DNA of 64,000 bases, from positions 38,736-102,735 of the IMG/VR virus record IMGVR_UViG_3300043772_001004; one strand, written 5' to 3'. Positions 1-8,100 of this stretch are shown in pieces (position 1 is the stretch's first letter; every line of letters begins with the position of its first letter). The translations under genes and the position numbers were made by a program. Source of the DNA: a virus. A model generated the notes under the pieces. It was not told the DNA's origin. It searched no databases and saw only the letters and a program-made list of their open reading frames with translations.

Positions 1-547
1 CATCTTCATATTCTCCACCATCATCATAATAACCACCATATTGAAATGCTCCTTCTTGTGCATATTGTTCTGAGCCAGAATCTAAATGTTGCATACCATC
101 ATACCCACTTGGCATATCTGATTCAGCTAATGCTATATCTTCATCATCATTAGTATTTGTTGGAGCTGGTTTAGGTGTTGGTTGTGGAGCTGGACCAGCA
201 GCTTGAGGATTGGTTCCTTGTGCAGTATCTTCCTCTTCCTCTTCTTCTAAATATGCTGGATCTTTATAACCTTTTTGAGCAAGCACAGTCATTACTCTAT
301 TGATCATTGCAAATGCCATCTTTTGCTCTATACCATATTTGGTAACTAAAGTTTCAAAAATAGTATTTGGATCTGCGCCATCTCTTAAACTTGCATATGT
401 ATCATTCATGATAACTTTTAATCTTTCTTGCACTTGCAATCCTTGACTGGCTTTTGGTAAAGCTTTGTTTAAGAAATTAGCTGTCTTGTTGTAGTACCCT
501 GGTTTTTCACCGGGACCAGCCTTTCTTATTCTAACAGATTTTTTCAT
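1..547 (-). CDS. Virion-associated hypothetical protein, 3' end outside window (partial)
   Basis: The start ATG reads from 547 leftward and the frame stays open to the window edge, giving 182 codons without a stop. The product begins MKKSVRIRKAGPGEKPGYYN, has an acidic run of glutamates near residue 103, then a Pro/Ala/Gln-rich linker, and reaches a Tyr/Asp-rich stretch with two GG pairs (YGGYYDDGGEYED). It carries an ALPKASQG element that recurs in the two giant proteins just upstream (DLPKASFG, ELPKASLG), so it probably belongs to the same virion/cargo system. A TAGTATAT late-type element lies about 20 nt upstream of the ATG. I do not recognise a family. Confidence 0.8.
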   Translation of the reverse strand, partial: MKKSVRIRKAGPGEKPGYYNKTANFLNKALPKASQGLQVQERLKVIMNDTYASLRDGADPNTIFETLVTKYGIEQKMAFAMINRVMTVLAQKGYKDPAYLEEEEEEDTAQGTNPQAAGPAPQPTPKPAPTNTNDDEDIALAESDMPSGYDGMQHLDSGSEQYAQEGAFQYGGYYDDGGEYED

Positions 548-566
548 ATAGCATGTTATATATTAA

Positions 567-574
567 ATATACTA
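567..574 (-). promoter_or_regulatory. Late-type element TAGTATAT upstream of the gene at 1-547
   Basis: On the minus strand this reads TAGTATATTTAATATA. It is a one-base variant of the GTATATTA core found just upstream of five other minus-strand starts. It is probably a -10-like or start-proximal element of late genes; that role is inferred. Confidence 0.4.
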
Positions 575-605
575 AATTTTAATTTATTCATTAAACTTAT
601 AAAGT

Positions 606-3600
606 TTACTCATCTTCTATAATGTATCCACCTTTGATATACTTATCTATTTCTTTTTGAGTAAGTTTTGTAGACACATATCCACCTTCTTTATAAGCTT
701 CTATTATACCTTCTCCTTTACTGTAAGATTCTGGTACTTCTAATCTTAGCCACTCATTTCCAAATTGATCTGTTTCAGGAACAGCACCAGATTTACCAAA
801 TAATTTAATGTAATGTTTTTTATAATCATTATAAATACCAGATGCTTTATCATTACCTTGTATTCGTGTAGATAATTCTGCAGTAGGTATATAAAGATAT
901 TTCTTCCCTTGATCAGCAGCATATTGTAACATCTCTTGTATTAATCTTTTTTCAGTAGATTTTTTATTGGTCATTAAAACTCTTTTTTGTTGTAAGTTTC
1001 TTTTAATGACATCAGCTGCTTCACCAGCAAATTGTTCCATATGAGATCCTGGTTTAAATTGAACATTTGGAGAAAAGTAATTACCAGTTGAATGTTGTTC
1101 AAATTCTTGCAAGTATCCTTCTAAATCAAATTCTTCACTACCATCTTTTCTATATCTTCTTTTCATTTTAGAAAACTGCTCAGCAGCATCTGATTGAATT
1201 CCTGATGCATAGAGTGCATCAGGTTGATACGCGTTTTCATAAACATGAACATGTGCTAATGTATCATTTGCATTACCATGTTCTTTTGATCCATAACCAA
1301 ATTGATCTACATTACTAAATTGAATAGTTCTTGGATTTGTAAGTTGAAAATCTGCAAAAGTATCTTTGTTAGCTAAATAAGCTTCTTGTTTTTTATTGAT
1401 AATAGCTAAATTATTTTCAAAGCTTTGTTCAAGTTCTTTAAGATATTCTGCATCTACATATTTTGAAACACCAGAATTAGTTGTAATAGTAGATTCTCCT
1501 TTTTCAAGAGCAGATTTTACTTTTTCAATTTTTTCATTTGAGCTGTAAATTAAATTACGTTTTAAAAGATCTAATCCAGTAGCATATTTATCAATTGCAT
1601 GTACTACATTAGCATTCATTCTATTATCCCCTTGTTGGTACTTTGACCATAATTTTCTAAAAGGATCCGGATATATAAAATTTAAACCATAAGTAGAATT
1701 AGGAGCTTCCCTGTAATCACCTATTTCTGGATCAAATATATCTTTACCAAATAAACTACCTTCTTCAAAAGCAAAAGGAACTTCTGTTTTATTTAATGCT
1801 GGAATAGCTTGTTGTACACTTCCTAATAATTCTTTAGCATCCATGTGTAAAACATTGGAATCTAATCCTTGCCACAAATCTGGATTATTAAATAATGATT
1901 CTATAACTTCATCTCCCCCTGCTGTTTTACGTAAAATACTGAGAGCTTGTTCAAAATTTATTTTACCTGTCTTAGGATTAATAGCTTTGTATAAAGGACT
2001 TTGAGGATTAGCTGTTACATTTAAATTTAATCCTGTAGGGGGAGTAACAGTTTCATAAATAAATGCATCTATATTAGTTGGTTCACCAGTCATAGTTTTA
2101 TATTCTTCTGGAAACCCCATTGACAGTTGTTGTCCTTGTGTAGGTTTTCCTAATACTTCTGTGCTTTGAGTATTTGGAAAAACAAGTTGAGGTTCTACAG
2201 TTGGTGCTGCTTCTCTAATTATAGGATTAGGTTCAAAAATTAATGGTAATTCAGGAGCTTTAATAATATTTTCTTTTTCTCTTTCTTTTTCTTTACCAAA
2301 TCTTTTTTCTTTAACACCTTTACCAAGACTTGCTTTAGGTAATTCTCCTCCAGACTTCAATCCTTTATTATAATACATTCTATCAACAACTGTAGGATCC
2401 ATTTTAAATGGCTTTAAGTAGTATCTTGCATCTCTAAGATTCTTATAACCATGCTTGCCTATCATTAGACCCATTCCAAGAGGAAGTATATTTTCATTTA
2501 CTTGTTTTTCGTTTCCTGTTTGAAGTCCTTCATAAATATTTTTTCCTGCTTCAATTGCAAAACCAGGATTATCAGGATTTAAGTTAAATGCATCTACTCC
2601 AAATTTAGTTAATAGTGCATTACCCGGTGTTGCAAGATTCCTTGCTATTTGATACTGTGGTAATTTAGAAACAATAGGTGCTGCTTTAGATAACTTTGGT
2701 AAAAGTCTAGCTCCCGACAATGCCTGTAAAGTTTTTGAATAAGGTGCTGCAGCAAAGAATGCATTTAAAGCAACATCTCCAGTATTAATTTCTGGATTAT
2801 CGTTTACATAATTTTGATAAGCAGTGCTTCCTGTTTGAGCAGCCCAGTGAAATGGACTAAATAAATTTATAGCCTGATCAATAGGTTTTTGGAATTCCAT
2901 AGATTTATTATAAAACAGTTGTCTTCCACCTGGACCAAATGCTTGTGTCCAAGCATCTGCTTCACTTTCTGTCATTTGATCTGTCATTGTACCAACCACA
3001 GGATCTTGCCATTGTCCAGAAGTCCACTTTTCTAAAGTATTCTTTGGTTGGTTTACAAAACTACCTAATTGATCCAATCCAAAATAAACAGGATTCATAT
3101 TATTCTGAAATTTATTCTGAAGGAATTTAGCATCTTCTAGTTCTTTTTTAGCTTTATCTCTATATTCATTTATAGCTTGATTTTTATATGTTTCTCCAAA
3201 TAAAGTTTGAGCATAAGATGGTTGTGCGCGATACTGTTGTAAAAAGTTTTGTGCTTCAGGAGAGCCTAGAAAATTTTCAAAGGTTCCATATTGCTCTACT
3301 AAATTTGAACCCCTATACTCATCAGTATTCTGAGCATTAACTTCTGTAGGTAAAATATTATTTAAAAAAGCATTCTGCAAATAAGTTTTTGCTTCTTGAT
3401 CTATTGTTTGTTTTTTCTGATTAAGAAATTTATCTGGATCTTTATATGATGTTATATCTCTATTACCACTTAATTTTCCAAGTGATATATCTGTTCCCTC
3501 AACTTTAAATTTTAATTTATTTACTTTATTATTAAACTCTTCTAGAATTTTAGCTTTTTGTTTTTGGACAGACTCTGGGTCATTAGAAACATCATAGTAT

Positions 3601-5126
3601 GCTTTTATATTAGCTGGGTTTACATCTATCCCCATATCTATTTCTGTTAAAGCATTCATCTGTTTAACAGCATCATTATATGCTTCTGCATACTCAGGGG
3701 TTACTTTATCTGAGATAGGATTAATTGGATCTAAACTACCTGACCAATTTGATCCAGATACTTTATCAAATAATAGATTATTTAATCCTAAGTAATTAGC
3801 TTGTGTATTATTTATATTATCTTCCTTTTCTACATTGTTGAAATAGGAATTAATAGTTGTTTCATAGTTTTTAAGTATGCTTTCTTCTGTATCTTGTTTT
3901 TTTCTATTTGGAAATCTAGTAGTAAAGATACTTATGTCACTATTATTAATAGTTGCTCTACCATAATCATCAGTTTTAAATAAACTTTTGTCTACTGGTT
4001 TCCAATCAAAGTTCCAAGTAAATTGATTTTTATAATCATTCTTAAAATTAGAATTATCATTAAGAACTGAAAAATTATCATTGTTCCATTGGTTTCTGCT
4101 AGTGTATTGAAAGATATTTCCTTTTGTATCTTTTTTATACATTACCCCATTGTCATCAGTAAAATATACATCTGCATTTAATTGCTTATCAATAAGCTCA
4201 CTTACATCTTTAAAGTTTTGATCTACACCTTTTTTAGTACCCCAACCTTCTTTTTCCAATTCTTTTCTGGCATCTTCTGCAGACATTCCAGATTTTATTT
4301 TTTTTAGAAGTTCCTTTGATACATTCTTGTTATAATCATTATCAGCCATTGCAATAAAACTTCCAAACTCATTTTGAATTTGTTTAGAATCTAAACCATG
4401 ATACTTTTTAAATTCATTAGGTCTAACACCTTGATCATATATTAGACCTAATATAACAGGTCTTGGATAAAAATTAACTTTCCCATCTGATCCTTTTTCA
4501 AAATAATATTCCTCAAACTGATCAATTATTGGTTGAATCTGTTGATTAAACACATCTTCAGAATATGAAAAAATTGGTTCAAGTTTTTTATGTTTATTTC
4601 CTTTCTTTAATGCATCTTTAGTATATTGCTCCCATTTTACATTAAAATTTTGTTGGTTTTGCCCAGATTTTTCTTCTTGTTTTAATTGTTCTATTTCTTG
4701 TATTTTTTGAAATATAGCTACACGTTCATCAGCATTAGCCTCATCTACTCTAATTTTTAAAAGACGAACTGTAAACTCATCTATACACTCTCCCTTATAT
4801 GGCACTTTTCCAGGAGGACAATCTTCAGGCTGTAATGTTTCATATAACCCATCTTCTGTTTCTAGTTGAGGAGCATATACCTTGTTATATAAACGATCAA
4901 TGTTTTCATTATATGTTGGTTCTTGTTGATATACAGGATCTACATTATATAAGTCAGGTTGATTAACTAATTGGTTATTATTAGTTAAGTTAGCCACTGA
5001 TGCTGGATTATTGTTTATTGGTCCAACAGGAGAATCCCAATTAGATATTGGAACTTGAGTTTTTAATTTTCTCTTAGACCCTCCATTTCTTAATTTAGGA
5101 ACTTTAATAATTTTATACTTTGCCAT
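606..5126 (-). CDS. Giant virion/cargo polyprotein with C-terminal polyvalent-type domain
   Basis: This 1506-residue protein is probably packaged in the virion and ejected, inferred from size and position after the tail genes. It starts with a basic patch containing LRNGGSKRK (GG at 15-16). A CPPGKVPYKGEC motif lies near residue 105. The middle is Asn/Gln/Lys-rich and probably helical. Alanine-rich amphipathic stretches near 790-860 could act on membranes. A second GG element, LKSGGELPKASLG, is near residue 926. Residues about 1330-1475 (HVHVYENAY, YLYIPTAELSTRIQG, GIYNDYKKHY) resemble the ART/MuF-associated domain seen at the ends of phage polyvalent proteins. It ends with a 29-residue tag, YKEGG..IDKYIKGGYIIEDE, nearly repeated inside the next giant gene. 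Its ATG overlaps the stop of that upstream gene (TAATG), implying translational coupling. No enzymatic activity is certain. Confidence 0.8.
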   Translation of the reverse strand: MAKYKIIKVPKLRNGGSKRKLKTQVPISNWDSPVGPINNNPASVANLTNNNQLVNQPDLYNVDPVYQQEPTYNENIDRLYNKVYAPQLETEDGLYETLQPEDCPPGKVPYKGECIDEFTVRLLKIRVDEANADERVAIFQKIQEIEQLKQEEKSGQNQQNFNVKWEQYTKDALKKGNKHKKLEPIFSYSEDVFNQQIQPIIDQFEEYYFEKGSDGKVNFYPRPVILGLIYDQGVRPNEFKKYHGLDSKQIQNEFGSFIAMADNDYNKNVSKELLKKIKSGMSAEDARKELEKEGWGTKKGVDQNFKDVSELIDKQLNADVYFTDDNGVMYKKDTKGNIFQYTSRNQWNNDNFSVLNDNSNFKNDYKNQFTWNFDWKPVDKSLFKTDDYGRATINNSDISIFTTRFPNRKKQDTEESILKNYETTINSYFNNVEKEDNINNTQANYLGLNNLLFDKVSGSNWSGSLDPINPISDKVTPEYAEAYNDAVKQMNALTEIDMGIDVNPANIKAYYDVSNDPESVQKQKAKILEEFNNKVNKLKFKVEGTDISLGKLSGNRDITSYKDPDKFLNQKKQTIDQEAKTYLQNAFLNNILPTEVNAQNTDEYRGSNLVEQYGTFENFLGSPEAQNFLQQYRAQPSYAQTLFGETYKNQAINEYRDKAKKELEDAKFLQNKFQNNMNPVYFGLDQLGSFVNQPKNTLEKWTSGQWQDPVVGTMTDQMTESEADAWTQAFGPGGRQLFYNKSMEFQKPIDQAINLFSPFHWAAQTGSTAYQNYVNDNPEINTGDVALNAFFAAAPYSKTLQALSGARLLPKLSKAAPIVSKLPQYQIARNLATPGNALLTKFGVDAFNLNPDNPGFAIEAGKNIYEGLQTGNEKQVNENILPLGMGLMIGKHGYKNLRDARYYLKPFKMDPTVVDRMYYNKGLKSGGELPKASLGKGVKEKRFGKEKEREKENIIKAPELPLIFEPNPIIREAAPTVEPQLVFPNTQSTEVLGKPTQGQQLSMGFPEEYKTMTGEPTNIDAFIYETVTPPTGLNLNVTANPQSPLYKAINPKTGKINFEQALSILRKTAGGDEVIESLFNNPDLWQGLDSNVLHMDAKELLGSVQQAIPALNKTEVPFAFEEGSLFGKDIFDPEIGDYREAPNSTYGLNFIYPDPFRKLWSKYQQGDNRMNANVVHAIDKYATGLDLLKRNLIYSSNEKIEKVKSALEKGESTITTNSGVSKYVDAEYLKELEQSFENNLAIINKKQEAYLANKDTFADFQLTNPRTIQFSNVDQFGYGSKEHGNANDTLAHVHVYENAYQPDALYASGIQSDAAEQFSKMKRRYRKDGSEEFDLEGYLQEFEQHSTGNYFSPNVQFKPGSHMEQFAGEAADVIKRNLQQKRVLMTNKKSTEKRLIQEMLQYAADQGKKYLYIPTAELSTRIQGNDKASGIYNDYKKHYIKLFGKSGAVPETDQFGNEWLRLEVPESYSKGEGIIEAYKEGGYVSTKLTQKEIDKYIKGGYIIEDE

Positions 5127-8100
5127 TACTTTACTTCTTCAAGTTTATAACCTAATCTTTCTAATTCTTCTTTAGAGAGATCATCTAATTCTATTTCATC
5201 CCCCACTTCATATTCAAATGCTCCACCGTATTGTTTAAAGATAATAGGATTTTCTTGTGTTAAAACCATAGGCTTACCAAATGCATCCATAGCATCTACC
5301 ATCCAAGGACTAAGATTTTTTTCATAACTATATTTGTCCATATATGCTTTACGATTAAATCCCCAAAGATCACGTGCTACTGTAGAAAATTTATCTTTTG
5401 ATAATCTTTTCAAAAAGTTCATGTGACCTTGTATATCATCATATGGATTAATAGGATTTCTTCTCAAGTGAAAACCAAATGGTAACTCTCCTTCTTTTGT
5501 TGTATTAGCATTAACTTGAAATGGAATAGTCTCTTGACCATATTGATCAAATAAATAATTTAAATTATCTTTAATAAGCCCTTCAAATTCAGATGGTGAA
5601 TATGGTGATGCATCAACAAGTTTAAGTTTTCCAGTGGTAGGGTCATAAAATGTTTTAAATTCATCACTAGTAAGTAAATTATCATTTTTATATCCTTGCA
5701 TTAGATCTACTAAAGGACCAGATGTTTTACTTTCATCTGGTATGTTTGCTAATAAACTTTTTATTGAAAGATCTTCCCCTCCTTTTATTTCAGAAAATAA
5801 CTCATAAGCTTTTAATGGACCATACCAATCTATTGCTTGTTGTAATCCAGCATCACTTTCAAAGTCATAAAATGTTGGCTCAAAACCTGTTTCATCACCA
5901 AAGAAATAATTTCTATTTAAATCTCTCTTACCTTCACCATAAAGTTGTCTAATATGTTCAGGAACTGTTTGTCCATGCATCACACCTGTACCAAAATAAC
6001 TTGCAGGATATTTTTCTGAGCCTTTTATTGCATTTATTATATCTGTATCATATCTTCCTGCGCGGTGGCTTTGTGATGCAATATCATAACCTATTTCTTT
6101 TGCTAAAAGACTAAAAGGATTATAATTAGATCTTGTAAATTTCTTTATGTTCTTTTCCCATCCAGTTGGTAGTTTATCAATTAACCCTGGTACTTTTTCA
6201 GCTATTTTTATAAGGCCGCTACCAGATTTTGGTGGCCATCCACCCTCTTTTCTTGTTAATGTAGGTACAGAAATATCTTCTACTATATATCCACCTTTAA
6301 CATATTTGTCTATATCTTTTTTAGATAATGTTAATTCAATTGATCCACCATCTTTAAAAGACATATTATCAAATAAATGCTTACCTCTTTTATCTGTATA
6401 GACAGCAGGCTGTTTTAATTTTTGACATCTACATTTTGGACATGGTCTTTCATAACCTTCTGGACAATCTCCTCTACCTAGAATTGTACCATTAGGATTT
6501 ACTTGAAGTTCTGGTGGGTTAACTTCAAAATTGTTTTCTGTAGGTGTGTCTTCCTGTGGAGTATCACCTGTGTATTCTTCATCATAGTCTTGATCATATG
6601 CATAATCATTGTATGTTTTTTTTCTTTTAATAGCAGGTAGATTTAGATCCTTTAATTTATCTATAGCACCTTCAATTGGAACTGTATATCTTACATTACC
6701 ATATGGTTTAAGTGTTATAGGAATATTATCTCCCATAGTGTCTTTACCACCATAATCTAATCTAAGTCCTCCGGTAAAAGAAGCTACCCCAGGAAAGTCT
6801 TTAAATGGTTTTATTTGAACTGTACCTTCTGGACTTAGGAAAGATATATCATATCTAGGCTCATCAGTTTTATTAATAACACCTTGAGCAGTTTTTGTTC
6901 CTTGCTCTATATCATTTGCATATGCATTTAATATATTTTGTGTTTGGATGTCATTATATTCAGGCCGTTGTCTAAGTGCAAAATTTAATACATTTAACTT
7001 AGGTATAAAAGCCATATCTCCCTGCCTTGTTAAACCTTTATCAAAATATCTTTGAGGTGATATTTTTGCATTGTTTTTTCTTCTACCAAAAACACCCATC
7101 AGACCAAGATCTGCTGTACCATAAAATCCAGGTTCAGGTGCATACCCAACATTTAAAGATCCGTATCCTGTAAAAGGTCCACTAGAAGAATCTCCAAATG
7201 CATTACCAAAAACATCCCAACCTACATTTGCTGTAAGTGGAATTCCTTTTTTATACAAAGGTTTTGCTCCTGCTAGATTTTTTGCAGCATTATATTGATT
7301 TATAATAGTTTGATTTAATTCAGAAACAGGAGTCCCTGTATAATTTGATACATCTTGTAAATATTGTTGATACTTTGGATTATTTTCACCTCCCAAAGCA
7401 GGATCATAGTAACTACTAAACAATCCTTCTTGAGGTACAAAATTTAAAGTCCGGTTTGTTAAACTTTGTGCATCAGTATTGTAAGGTCTACCTAAAGTAA
7501 AAGATAAAGGATTGGCAGATAGATCTGCTTTTTTAAATAGATTAGGTGTAGTATATGTTAAACTATAATTTGGATTTCTATTAAAGTCTGAAGCTTGACC
7601 ATAAGCAGATCTATAGTCAAATGGTGTAAATGTTAAAGATCTATCTTTTCCAGTACCTGGTAAACCAAATGAAGCTTTTGGTAAATCTTTTTTCTTTGCT
7701 CCACCATTTTTACTATATTGAATAGTATCATCAGTTTCATTATCATTTTTAGAAATGTTGTTTAACATCCATTTTATATCTTTATCAGAATAAGTTTTTC
7801 TAAGTTCATTTAATGGCTTAGAATATAATAACTTTTTATCTAACTGTTTAAATTGTCTTCCTGTTATTTTCTTATTAAAAGGATCATAAATATTTTGTTC
7901 ATCCGCACCAAATTGTATTTCTCTCAATCTTGATCTAACTTCACTTCCTTTATTACTTAATAAATAATTATTCCAATCATCAAATTTATTTTGTTCATAT
8001 ATATCTCTTGGTATTTCTTCTTCACCCATGTATTCATCTTCTAACTTACTTTGTGAGTTTTTATACCAAGCCATTTCATCTTTACCATATTGACTATTTT

